This document shows, in pieces, positions 35,902 through 44,543 of a stretch of DNA of 64,000 nt (the stretch's first letter is position 1; each line of letters begins with the position of its first letter). Source of the stretch: Bacillota bacterium (lineage in GTDB: Bacteria > Bacillota > Clostridia > Lachnospirales > Lachnospiraceae). The position numbers and the translations under genes are program-made. The notes beneath the pieces were generated by a model. The model saw only the letters and a list, made by a program, of their open reading frames with translations. It ran no database searches and was not told where the DNA came from. The DNA lies in the NCBI GenBank assembly GCA_023415475.1, contig JAEZKL010000017.1, positions 62,001 to 126,000 on the forward strand, in the 5' to 3' direction.

Positions 35902-36133
35902 TAAATACAGGACATGATATATTTCCGAAACCAGAATGGCTTAGAATTATAGATTTAAGGATGGAGTCTATATTCGAACTAAAGAAGAGATAAATCCTCA
36001 ACTCCAAAGGACGCCATAATCTCGCGTCTCGAGCCACCAGTCCGAAACTGCAGAGTCACCTAACTTCAGATCAAAGACCTAATAGGATGCAAAAACAGGA
36101 TCATTCATATTCATAATCACTCTCCTTTTAGAT

Positions 36134-37018
36134 CTAATTAATACAACCTTCGATATATGCCCTTCTGCCAAGTTCAATTGCTCCCATTATACCTTGATTA
36201 TCATAAAGACTTGGTGGTACAATGTAAGAATTAATATTTACCATTTCATTACAATTAATATAATTAGAATTTAATTCAAATAACTTTTTACGAATTAAAG
36301 GAAAAAGCTGCTCTTGATGCATTATTCCTCCTCCTAAAATTACTTTCTGTGGTGAATATGTATATATGTAGTTAATGATGGCTTGAGCGAGATAGTATGC
36401 TTCTAATTCCCATACTTCTAAATTTTCTTTTAAATCAGTTCCCTTTCTTCCCCATCGTTCCTCAATAGCTGGACCAGATGCTAATCCTTCCAAACAATTT
36501 TTATGATAAGGGCATTTCCCTTCATAATCATCTTCATCGTTCTTTTTAATTAAAATATGTCCTGCTTCTGGATGAATCATTCCCTGTAAGGTTCGCCCAT
36601 TTATATAGGCTCCTACTCCTATTCCTGTTCCAACGGTGATGTATATAACACAATCAAGATCTTGTGCACAACCAAAAGTCACTTCTCCTAATACAGATCC
36701 ATTAACATCGGTATCAAATCCAATAGGAATATTTAAGGCTTCCTTCAAGGTTCCAAGTATGTTATAATTTTTCCATTCAATTTTTGGCGTATTCGTAATA
36801 AATCCATATGTCTCGGATTTTTTGTTGAGATCTACTGGTCCAAAGCAACCAACACCCAGACAATCAATTTCATGTGTTTTGAAAAATTGTATAATTTGCG
36901 GAATCGTTACTTCTGGTTTTTCAGTCGGAATAGTTATCTGGTTATAGATTTCACCGTTACTTCCTCCGACTGCACATACCATTTTGGTACCGCCTGCTTC
37001 TAATGCGCCTATCTTCAT
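36134..37018 (-). CDS. ROK-family fructokinase-like sugar kinase
   Basis: 294 residues. Opens GALEAGGTKMVCAVG, the ScrK/GmuE-type fructokinase form, with GCFGPVDLN, TVGTGIGVGAYINGR and the zinc motif PEAGHILIKK...CPYHKNCLEGLASGPAI (His, Cys, His, Cys). Such kinases phosphorylate fructose, and some also mannose. In a mannan locus it may phosphorylate mannose freed by GH125/GH38 or fructose from mannose isomerisation. It follows the YesN gene after a 164-bp gap. AAGGAG precedes the ATG. Confidence 0.88.
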   Translation of the reverse strand: MKIGALEAGGTKMVCAVGGSNGEIYNQITIPTEKPEVTIPQIIQFFKTHEIDCLGVGCFGPVDLNKKSETYGFITNTPKIEWKNYNILGTLKEALNIPIGFDTDVNGSVLGEVTFGCAQDLDCVIYITVGTGIGVGAYINGRTLQGMIHPEAGHILIKKNDEDDYEGKCPYHKNCLEGLASGPAIEERWGRKGTDLKENLEVWELEAYYLAQAIINYIYTYSPQKVILGGGIMHQEQLFPLIRKKLFELNSNYINCNEMVNINSYIVPPSLYDNQGIMGAIELGRRAYIEGCIN

Positions 37019-37182
37019 AGCTCATTCTCCTTTTTGAAACCCAGCATTTCTTCTAATAATAACTTTCATAAAATATATTAATATATAGAATCGTGACTAC
37101 AAAATATTAATGTAACAAATCAAACTATTAATAATAAATAAATCAAGCCTACTCCAAATCCTGTTTTTCTTAGATGGCTTTT

Positions 37183-38775
37183 CTATTCATTATTTCGATA
37201 TTCCAGCGGTGTTATTCCCATTGTCTTTTTGAATACCCTATAAAAATATTGAGTGTCTTCGTAACCTACTATCTGCGCAATCTCATGAATTGTACTCTGT
37301 GTATTTCTTAACAAGTCACAAGCTTTTTCAATACGGGTATCCTTCAGATAATTCGTCAGAGTAACTCCTGTCTCCTGTTTAAAAATTGTCGAAAAATAAT
37401 TAGGGTTAACGGAAAAATGACTTGCCATTTCCTTTACAGTAATCTCATTCGTATAGTTTCTCTTGATATATTCTTTTGCTTTTCCAATAATCTCACGGCA
37501 ATTAGCGTTTGCATTCTTATCTTCCTTAAGAATTCGTGTCACGGTATTATACAAATATTCAACTATTTGTTGTGGATTATCAGAACGATCAATTACTTCA
37601 TCAGAAAGCAGACATTGAATATCAAGGCTACTATCAAAATCATCCATTACGTTGAAATTTTTCAGTATAATACGAATAATTTCGTAATAAATACTTTTAA
37701 TATACTCAGCTTTACGATTGCGAAGATTATCATATGAAAAGATATCTTGTAATATAACTCTTATATTCTTATAGTCACCAACAGTAATATATCTCTCCAA
37801 TATACGCAATTGATGCTCTGCCAATTCAAACTTCGCACTATAATCAATCGTGTCATAGCAGAATATCCTGCTGTTGTTTACCAGTCTCATATTCAATGCC
37901 GATATAGCTTGTTTATAGATTTCCTGTGATATCCCGTTACATACGCCACTAATGGCAATGGTAACAGAAACGGTTACATATTTAACCGTCTTTGAATAAA
38001 GGTCATATGCAAAAGTTTTACATAAACGTTGAAGCTCCTCTGAATCAGGATGAGCAACAATAATCATAACTTGTGTTACATCCTTGAGATTATCCATAAT
38101 TGCAAAATTATTATTTGGTCGGATTTCATCAGCAATATTTTTAATTGCATATTTGATTAGCCCAATATCTTCATATGTAAATGTTGAGTCAGAATAATTG
38201 GAGCTGTCTACATGAATAAGCAACAACATGTAATTATATCTTTTATCCTCCCCCATAGGGCTAAACCGCACAGGTTCGTCTATACCAATAGTCTCATTCC
38301 TGCTGTGAAAGGCCTTGTTGATAGCGCGTTCCAGAACCAGCGTTTCATTACTCTCCTCTAAACGTTTCTTTTTTGTCTCCATTCGGTCAATTTCTTTTTG
38401 TTTTTCTATATTCACAATAACATGCTTAACCGCCTCTGCGAGCTCCTCTTCCGGTACCGGCTTCAGCAAATAACTACTTACGCCCATATTCAACGCCTGT
38501 TCAGCATATTGAAATTCTGCATAGCCACTTATTATAATAAATTGCACTTCGGCATATTCTTTTTTAATCTCCCGAATCAAATCAATTCCACTCATCTCGG
38601 GAAGGCGAATATCCGTAATAATAATATCCGGCCTATTTTCTTTAATGAAAGCAAGTGCAGTTTCTGCATCCTCCGATTCACAAATCCATTCAAATTGAAA
38701 TCCATGTTTTATAATCTTTGATACAATTCCTTTTCTTATCCATTGCTCATCATCAATCACCAATACTTTGTACAT
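37183..38775 (-). CDS. YesN-type response regulator with AraC domain (mannan locus)
   Basis: 530 residues. Receiver domain with DDEQWIRKG, the Asp acceptor in PDIIITDIRLPEMSG and SYLLKPVPEEEL. Middle region of YesN type, then AraC HTH pair (ITVKEMASHFSVNPNYFSTIFKQETG and IHEIAQIVGYEDTQYFYRVFKKTMGITPLEYR). Its start lies inside the last 23 bp of the kinase gene, so expression is coupled. It is the best candidate to bind the TTTATCCA repeats before the importer promoter. Confidence 0.94.
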   Translation of the reverse strand: MYKVLVIDDEQWIRKGIVSKIIKHGFQFEWICESEDAETALAFIKENRPDIIITDIRLPEMSGIDLIREIKKEYAEVQFIIISGYAEFQYAEQALNMGVSSYLLKPVPEEELAEAVKHVIVNIEKQKEIDRMETKKKRLEESNETLVLERAINKAFHSRNETIGIDEPVRFSPMGEDKRYNYMLLLIHVDSSNYSDSTFTYEDIGLIKYAIKNIADEIRPNNNFAIMDNLKDVTQVMIIVAHPDSEELQRLCKTFAYDLYSKTVKYVTVSVTIAISGVCNGISQEIYKQAISALNMRLVNNSRIFCYDTIDYSAKFELAEHQLRILERYITVGDYKNIRVILQDIFSYDNLRNRKAEYIKSIYYEIIRIILKNFNVMDDFDSSLDIQCLLSDEVIDRSDNPQQIVEYLYNTVTRILKEDKNANANCREIIGKAKEYIKRNYTNEITVKEMASHFSVNPNYFSTIFKQETGVTLTNYLKDTRIEKACDLLRNTQSTIHEIAQIVGYEDTQYFYRVFKKTMGITPLEYRNNE

Positions 38776-40588
38776 TTTTTCCCTCCATCCGACAATTCAG
38801 TGGCAATATAATGCGAACTTGGGTACCTGCTGATGGTTTGCTTCGAATCTGCAGGCCATACTGTTCTCCAAACATTAACTTAATACGAGTATTAACATTT
38901 TTGACACCTATACTTCTATGCCCCTCCTCATGTAAAACTGTCTTTATCTGACTGATGTAAGCATTTAAATCATCTACTTGCTTTTCACTCATGCCCATTC
39001 CATCGTCATAAATATCGATAATAAGATTGTCTCCAGCAGAAATGGCAGATATTTCAATACAACCCTGGCGCTTGTTTCCTGCAAAGCCATGTATAATTGA
39101 GTTCTCAACAATTGGTTGTAGGATAAAACGTGGAATTTTACATTTTTTCAGGTCATCGGCTATTTCAATGATAGGAGTTATGGTATCACCAAACCGGACA
39201 TTCTGTATATAAAAATAATTCATTACGTGCTGTATCTCTTCATTCAATGTAACTAGCTCTGTACCGCTTTTGTTAATACTATATCGGAACATCATTCCTA
39301 ATTTTTCGCTGACCTTGCTGATATCAGGGCATCCTTTGATAGAAGCCATACCACTAATGGATTCCAGCGTATTATATAGAAAATGAGGATTAATCTGAAG
39401 CTGTAATGCCTTTAATTCCGCTTCCTGCATGGCGATCCATTGAATATAGTTCTTGTCAATCTGCTCATCCAAACTTATAATCATATGATTAAATGCAGCA
39501 TCGATTGTTCCAATCTCATCATTTCCAGGAATCACATCCTTGACACTCAAATCCCCGTTTCCTATGTTTTTTATCTTCTTTATCAGTTGGTTGGTTCTCC
39601 TGGAATATGCCGTTGTGAATAGGAAGGTCAGTAATATCATAAAAGCCAGCATAATCAGCAATATCATAAAAATAAAGACATAAGTATCATTAAACTTTTG
39701 ATCCAGTTTATTATTCTGAAATATGAGACATACCTTCCAATTACAGCTGTTAATTTTATCTACAACCGCAATCCGATTACTATATGCTTGACTTAATATG
39801 ATATGTCCCGATTGCTCATGTGACGGTTTAGTCATTTCTTTCAGCTCATTTTCGGGGAATGCCTGGGTAGAATTCGTATAGATCATCTTACCTTTTGAAT
39901 CCAAAACAAACAAATCATAAGCTTCCATTGCAGTATTCTTCTGAGTTACTCCAAAGAACTCATGCGCGAGTAAATCAATTTTAATTAATCCCAGTTCTTT
40001 TGTATAAGTTTTACCATTCAAATTGGGAATAAATTTTACAAATGATAATAAATCAATATTTAAAGCATCCACTGTATACTGATAATAATAAAATGGCTTT
40101 CGTTGCTTGAAGGTCTCAATAAACCATTGTTCCTCAGACACCTGCTTATAATTACTCAAATGCATACCATCTCTTGGGAACTTATCGCCTTTTGCATAAA
40201 GCATGATGCTGTAAATTTCCTGAGGATTTTTCGCATAAATTAAATTGTCAATTTCACGATAAAATAATCTCCAAATATCAATCGTATCCCGCATACTATA
40301 TTCGTCCTGCTTTGAAAATACACTCTGCACCGTGCCATTGACCACAATCGAATCAATTAAATTATTATATATATTGATTTTATTTTCCAAATTGGATACA
40401 TACTGTGTCGCTACCAGTTCGTAGGAAGAGGCCACTTCATTACGCATAATCTGTCGAAAACGGCTATAAAATAATACAGACATCAATATCAGCGGAATCA
40501 GACCAAGGACAAAGGAAGAGAGCATGAATTTACGGACAATAGGAGTATCCTGATAAAGAGATAATATCATTCTTTTGATTATTTTCAT
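38753..40588 (-). CDS. YesM-type sensor histidine kinase (mannan locus)
   Basis: 611 residues. Membrane segments near 22-42 and 298-322 flank an extracellular Cache-like sensor. HAMP region, then LQINPHFLYNTLESISGMA with the phospho-His, N-box QPIVENSIIHGF, and G-box DDGMGMSEKQ. GAGGTG lies 11 nt before the ATG. It is separated from the solute-binding protein gene by a terminator. It likely responds to extracellular manno-oligosaccharide or the loaded binding protein. Confidence 0.93.
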   Translation of the reverse strand: MKIIKRMILSLYQDTPIVRKFMLSSFVLGLIPLILMSVLFYSRFRQIMRNEVASSYELVATQYVSNLENKINIYNNLIDSIVVNGTVQSVFSKQDEYSMRDTIDIWRLFYREIDNLIYAKNPQEIYSIMLYAKGDKFPRDGMHLSNYKQVSEEQWFIETFKQRKPFYYYQYTVDALNIDLLSFVKFIPNLNGKTYTKELGLIKIDLLAHEFFGVTQKNTAMEAYDLFVLDSKGKMIYTNSTQAFPENELKEMTKPSHEQSGHIILSQAYSNRIAVVDKINSCNWKVCLIFQNNKLDQKFNDTYVFIFMILLIMLAFMILLTFLFTTAYSRRTNQLIKKIKNIGNGDLSVKDVIPGNDEIGTIDAAFNHMIISLDEQIDKNYIQWIAMQEAELKALQLQINPHFLYNTLESISGMASIKGCPDISKVSEKLGMMFRYSINKSGTELVTLNEEIQHVMNYFYIQNVRFGDTITPIIEIADDLKKCKIPRFILQPIVENSIIHGFAGNKRQGCIEISAISAGDNLIIDIYDDGMGMSEKQVDDLNAYISQIKTVLHEEGHRSIGVKNVNTRIKLMFGEQYGLQIRSKPSAGTQVRIILPLNCRMEGKNVQSIGD

Positions 40589-40652
40589 AATTTACATGTC
40601 ACCTCGTATGAAGAAAAGATTTAAGCTAGAAGCTATAAAAATTATAGCACAG

Positions 40653-40684
40653 AAAGGCTACCAACGTCTAGTTTGGTAACCTTT
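40653..40684 (-). terminator. Terminator after the second importer operon
   Basis: AAAGG-C-TACCAA and TTGGTA-A-CCTTT form a hairpin with a 6-7-nt loop; it lies about 20 nt past the solute-binding protein stop on the minus strand. Confidence 0.65.
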
Positions 40685-40702
40685 ACTGTCAGTTTTACTG
40701 TA

Positions 40703-42421
40703 TTAATAAATATAATCTGCGTATTCCGGCTTTTGCATTTCTTGTGTTACCCATTCCTCATATTCAGTAATACCGCCATCTCGAAGCTGCTGACGGAATT
40801 GCTCAAGGATTTTTAATGCTTCCTCATCAGAGTCTGCAAAGTATGCACGCTCAGTGGCATCTCGATATGCATTCCAGTCAATCAAGGAACTAATCTCATC
40901 CTTCTTCGGATAATTCTTTGTTACATCTTTAATTGTATACCCGGACAAGAACTCAATCTTACGGACTGATTTTGCCTGTTCATACCATACATCAGGACTA
41001 TCTGCATCACCTGGCTGTAATTCGCCATAAGCACTTAATCTCTTGTCAAGACAAATCATATCTGTAAAAGTTGATCTGATCCCCATCTCCTGAAGCTCCT
41101 TCGGGTTGGCTTTATATTTATCAAGCCACTCCTGCTTCATTCTGGGTTTCCCATCCACCATGTCGTATTGCTCACCTTCAACACCGTAATAGGCAAGGAG
41201 CTGACCTTCGTCTGAGTTAATATAATTAAGTACTTTAATCGCAGCTTCCGGATTTTTGCATGTGCTAGGAAGGAACATTACTGGTGTTCCGTTACGATCC
41301 GGCATTTCTACCACTGTTGTTTTACCATCTGACCAAGGCAGCGGTCCTATTGCGACATACTGCATTTCTGGATTCGTTTTATAAAGTGTTGAACTCATAA
41401 AATCCCTAATATGGAAATAATGGTTACCAACGATTGCCACACGACCAGTTGCCATCTTTTCTTTACCCTGTGTATCTGATTGGCGTAAACATTCTGGATC
41501 AAATAGCCCTTCGGATATCAACTTTCTCATATACAATACACGGTCATCTACCGCAGGATTATTAGCACGATATACGAACTTTCCATCAATATAGTCAAAT
41601 TCTTCTCTGCGGTCCTGACGGAATGGACGCCAGAACTCTACATAATCCCATCCATCTCCCCAAGCACCAGCAGGAATGACATCCTTTCCATTGATATCCT
41701 TAAAGCCACCTTCTTTTATCTTCTTCATAAGGTCATAGAGAGCATCAGTAGAATTAATACTTGCTGGATCTATATTTAAAGCATCTAAGATATCCTTTCT
41801 GCAATATAGTCCGCCACCCCAGTTCAGCACATCTTCATTGGTAGCTGGTGCCTGCTGCGGAAGAACATACTGTTTTCCTTCAAATTCAGGATCATTGATA
41901 TCATTCTCCTTATATCCAACAGAAATACCGGTTGTAAGAGCCGATTTCAAGTTTTCACCATATTTTTCAATTAATGGTTTAAGATCTAAGAGTAAACCTT
42001 CCTTTGCAGCTTTTTTAATAGCTACTGTTTCGGCATTTGTCCCCCCCCAATAAGGAGCATTCACAATATCCGGCATATTTCCGGAAGCAAACATCAGGTT
42101 CAGTCGTTCTACTTCACTTGTAGTGATATACTCAATTTCAATAGTCACTCCTGTCGCTTCTTTAATCTTCTGAGCTACCAGACTATTCATAGAATCTGAC
42201 ATACCACTGCTTGATGCACCGTTCCAGCACATCAGGAACTTAAGTGTAACATCTTCGTTTTTCCCGGTATCAGCCGGAGCGCTCGTGACATTCTGTGTTT
42301 GTTCGGAATTACCTCCGTCCTGTGATGTTTTACTGTCCTTTGTCTGACAACCCGCTAATGAAGACAGCAGAAATATCATGACCAGTAATAATCCAGTTAG
42401 TTGCTTACATTTCTTTTTCAT
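40703..42421 (-). CDS. Extracellular solute-binding lipoprotein (mannan locus)
   Basis: 572 residues with lipoprotein signal (FLLSSLAGCQT) and the long LplA/YtcQ-type binding fold that usually binds oligosaccharides. It is third in the operon permease-permease-SBP, with no ATPase. GGAGGAAAAGGT precedes the ATG. A G8 run on the coding strand (42041-42048, about residue 125, codons for Trp-Gly-Gly-Thr) is a potential slippage site. The cargo is inferred as alpha-manno-oligosaccharides. Confidence 0.9.
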   Translation of the reverse strand: MKKKCKQLTGLLLVMIFLLSSLAGCQTKDSKTSQDGGNSEQTQNVTSAPADTGKNEDVTLKFLMCWNGASSSGMSDSMNSLVAQKIKEATGVTIEIEYITTSEVERLNLMFASGNMPDIVNAPYWGGTNAETVAIKKAAKEGLLLDLKPLIEKYGENLKSALTTGISVGYKENDINDPEFEGKQYVLPQQAPATNEDVLNWGGGLYCRKDILDALNIDPASINSTDALYDLMKKIKEGGFKDINGKDVIPAGAWGDGWDYVEFWRPFRQDRREEFDYIDGKFVYRANNPAVDDRVLYMRKLISEGLFDPECLRQSDTQGKEKMATGRVAIVGNHYFHIRDFMSSTLYKTNPEMQYVAIGPLPWSDGKTTVVEMPDRNGTPVMFLPSTCKNPEAAIKVLNYINSDEGQLLAYYGVEGEQYDMVDGKPRMKQEWLDKYKANPKELQEMGIRSTFTDMICLDKRLSAYGELQPGDADSPDVWYEQAKSVRKIEFLSGYTIKDVTKNYPKKDEISSLIDWNAYRDATERAYFADSDEEALKILEQFRQQLRDGGITEYEEWVTQEMQKPEYADYIY

Positions 42422-42477
42422 ACCTTTTCCTCCTATTATTTATTATAATTGCCTGTGGGGCGATTATACAATACTTA

Positions 42478-43371
42478 TTATCCTTTGACGGAACCTAACA
42501 TGATTCCCTTCACGAAATACTTCTGTAAAAAAGGATAAACGCATAAAATTGGCAGGGTCATAACCATTATGAAGGCCATCTTTAATGATTCAGGCGTTGT
42601 ACTGGTTATTGCTGTTGCAATACCCGTATTCATTTTAGTTGCATCAAACGTTGCACTTTCGAAGGTTGCTTCATTTAAAATATTCTGAAGCAGGGTGGCT
42701 ACCGGAAACAGATCCTTATTCTGGACATAATAAGCTCCCGTAAACCATTCATTCCAATGAGCCACACCAAAAAAAAGCATAATTGTTGCTATAACCGATT
42801 TCGATAAGGGTAGAAACATCTGTACAAAAACCCTGGAATATCCACAACCGTCGATACGTGCCGATTCTCCAATCGATTCGGGAATTGTTTCAAAGTAGGT
42901 CCGCAGTAGCATAATGTTAAAGAAGTTGTACAATTGCGGCAAGACATATACCCAAATGCTTTGAGTAAGATTTAATTGACGAAGCAGTATGTAATAAGGT
43001 ATCATTCCACCGCTGAATATCGTAGTGAAAAAGAAGAAAAAAACGATAAACCTTCTACCTGGCAAATTCTTAAAAGCCAGTGCAAAAGCTAACATGGAGC
43101 ACATGATCGTTCCAATCAGAGTACCAACGACAGTTCTGAATATGGTTATTCCATATGCATTCAGGATATTGCTATCCTGAAACACCTTGATATAATTTTC
43201 AAAAGTTATCTCCCTTGGCCAAAAATAAATTCCTCCTTTTAGCGTGTCGTACCCATCATTAAACGACAAAACTAAAATATAAATAAATGGATAAAGTGTT
43301 ATAATTCCAAGAACACATAAGGCGCCGTAATTTATAATCGTACTAATTTGTATTTTACTTTTTCTCATCAT
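42478..43371 (-). CDS. Carbohydrate ABC transporter permease (LplC-like, mannan locus)
   Basis: About 297 residues, six membrane segments. EAA loop IPESIGESARIDGCGYSRVFVQMFLPLSKSVIA; C-terminus FVKGIMLGSVKG. The frame reaches to 43395, overlapping the previous gene, but GGAG lies 7 nt before the ATG at 43371, giving an 17-bp gap from the upstream stop. Confidence 0.92.
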   Translation of the reverse strand: MMRKSKIQISTIINYGALCVLGIITLYPFIYILVLSFNDGYDTLKGGIYFWPREITFENYIKVFQDSNILNAYGITIFRTVVGTLIGTIMCSMLAFALAFKNLPGRRFIVFFFFFTTIFSGGMIPYYILLRQLNLTQSIWVYVLPQLYNFFNIMLLRTYFETIPESIGESARIDGCGYSRVFVQMFLPLSKSVIATIMLFFGVAHWNEWFTGAYYVQNKDLFPVATLLQNILNEATFESATFDATKMNTGIATAITSTTPESLKMAFIMVMTLPILCVYPFLQKYFVKGIMLGSVKG

Positions 43372-43388
43372 TTCTCTTCTCCAATCAT

Positions 43389-44309
43389 CTACCACAAGGA
43401 TACATCAGCCAGTTTTTTAGTAATTCTATTGACTATGATAACCAGGATAAGTCCAATGACACTTTGGAACAAACCTGCAACAGTAGCATATTCATAACGG
43501 CCCTGCTGGATTCCCTGTTGAATAATCTGTGTATCTAGTATCATGGACAAACCACTGTTTCCAGGAGTCTTCAAAAGAATAATCTGCTCATAACCGGCCT
43601 TCAGAAGATTTCCGATATTCAGTAAAAGTAAGATACAAGCTGTGGGCATAATATTCGGTAGCGTAATATGTAACATTCTTTTCCACTTCCCGGCTCCATC
43701 AATGCTTGCTGCCTCGTATAATTGCTGATCTATTCCAGCTAAAGCTGAAAGATATACAATTGAGTTCCACCCAACGTTTTTCCATATATCGGTAAATAAT
43801 ACCAACGGATAAAACCAATTTTTCTCTCCCATAAAGTAGATCGCTTCTTTATGAAACACATTTACCAGAATATTGTTAATGATGCCATCATGAGGTGATA
43901 TGAATTTAACCAGAACCGCAATACACACTACCCAAGAAACAAAATAAGGAAGATATGTCACTGTTTGAATTGTTTTCTTAAAATACTTGTTAGATACTTC
44001 ATTAATCATTAAAGCTAATATAATCGGAGCCGGAAATCCTATTACCATTTTTAATACACTGATAATCACTGTATTCTGTAACAGTGGCAAGAACATCCTG
44101 TCATTTATAAATTGTTTGAAATAACGCATTCCCACCCAGGGACTTTCCCATATTGACATATTAAAATGAAATTCCTTAAAACCTAATGCAAGACCATACA
44201 TGGGTATGTAGCAGAAGATAATATACCAGATCACTGCAGGCAGGATAAAAATATATAAAGCTCGATAACGCCATATTCTCCTAAGTAAATATTTGTCTGA
44301 CAATTTCAT
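43389..44309 (-). CDS. Carbohydrate ABC transporter permease (LplB-like, mannan locus)
   Basis: About 306 residues, six membrane segments, EAA loop DQQLYEAASIDGAGKWKRMLHITLPNIMPT. First gene of the importer operon. The frame extends to 44324, but GGAGG lies 6 nt before the ATG at 44309. Confidence 0.92.
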   Translation of the reverse strand: MKLSDKYLLRRIWRYRALYIFILPAVIWYIIFCYIPMYGLALGFKEFHFNMSIWESPWVGMRYFKQFINDRMFLPLLQNTVIISVLKMVIGFPAPIILALMINEVSNKYFKKTIQTVTYLPYFVSWVVCIAVLVKFISPHDGIINNILVNVFHKEAIYFMGEKNWFYPLVLFTDIWKNVGWNSIVYLSALAGIDQQLYEAASIDGAGKWKRMLHITLPNIMPTACILLLLNIGNLLKAGYEQIILLKTPGNSGLSMILDTQIIQQGIQQGRYEYATVAGLFQSVIGLILVIIVNRITKKLADVSLW

Positions 44310-44369
44310 ATGTGCCTCCTTCATAAATCAGGTCGATTACTCCTGTTGTGTATCTCTGTCTATGTGTGA

Positions 44370-44428
44370 ATTATACCCACTAATAAATTTTTATATAATG
44401 GATAAATCTCAACATATATGTGGATAAA
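44370..44428 (-). promoter_or_regulatory. Importer promoter with TTTATCCA direct-repeat operator
   Basis: On the minus strand: -10 TATAAT (44370-44375), 17 bp, poor -35 TTATAT (44393-44398). TTTATCCA lies directly upstream at 44399-44406 and again at 44421-44428, 22 bp apart. Two half-sites two helical turns apart abutting a weak -35 box is the standard layout for an AraC-type activator such as the YesN-like protein of this locus. Confidence 0.6.
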
Positions 44429-44474
44429 ACTTTGTTTTAACTATACAAAAGTTTACATACTTTATACTAATTAA

Positions 44475-44522
44475 GAGGCTGCCCCGAAAAGTATCTCGAT
44501 GATACCTTTTAGGACAGCCTTT
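44475..44522 (-). terminator. Terminator after the GH38 gene
   Basis: AGGCTG-CCCCG-AAAAGTATC and GATACCTTTT-AGGA-CAGCCT pair into a long interrupted stem with a 5-nt loop; it lies 22 nt beyond the GH38 stop on the minus strand. It separates GH38 from the importer operon, so the two are transcribed separately. Confidence 0.7.
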
Positions 44523-44543
44523 CATAAAGAAAGAAAAACTATA

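Larger units (their letters stand above)
35492..36133. other. 642-bp noncoding stretch with tRNA-Leu fragments and decayed integration site
   Basis: No intact gene. It holds a terminator (35622-35656), a tRNA-derived module (35665-35733), a 25-bp tRNA-Leu 3'-end copy (35802-35826) within an 18-bp inverted repeat, and a 12-bp-period direct repeat (35880-35901). A further 230 bp contains ORF scraps I cannot assign. ORFs crossing it translate antisense tRNA sequence and are not real genes. Confidence 0.75.

Noticed and set aside
35661..35993. Two ORFs of 84 and 96 codons on opposite strands
   Set aside because: They run through tRNA-derived repeats; phrases like GLEPLGHL and DLNPLDCAE are translations of T-arm sequence, a common artefact. 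No ribosome site.
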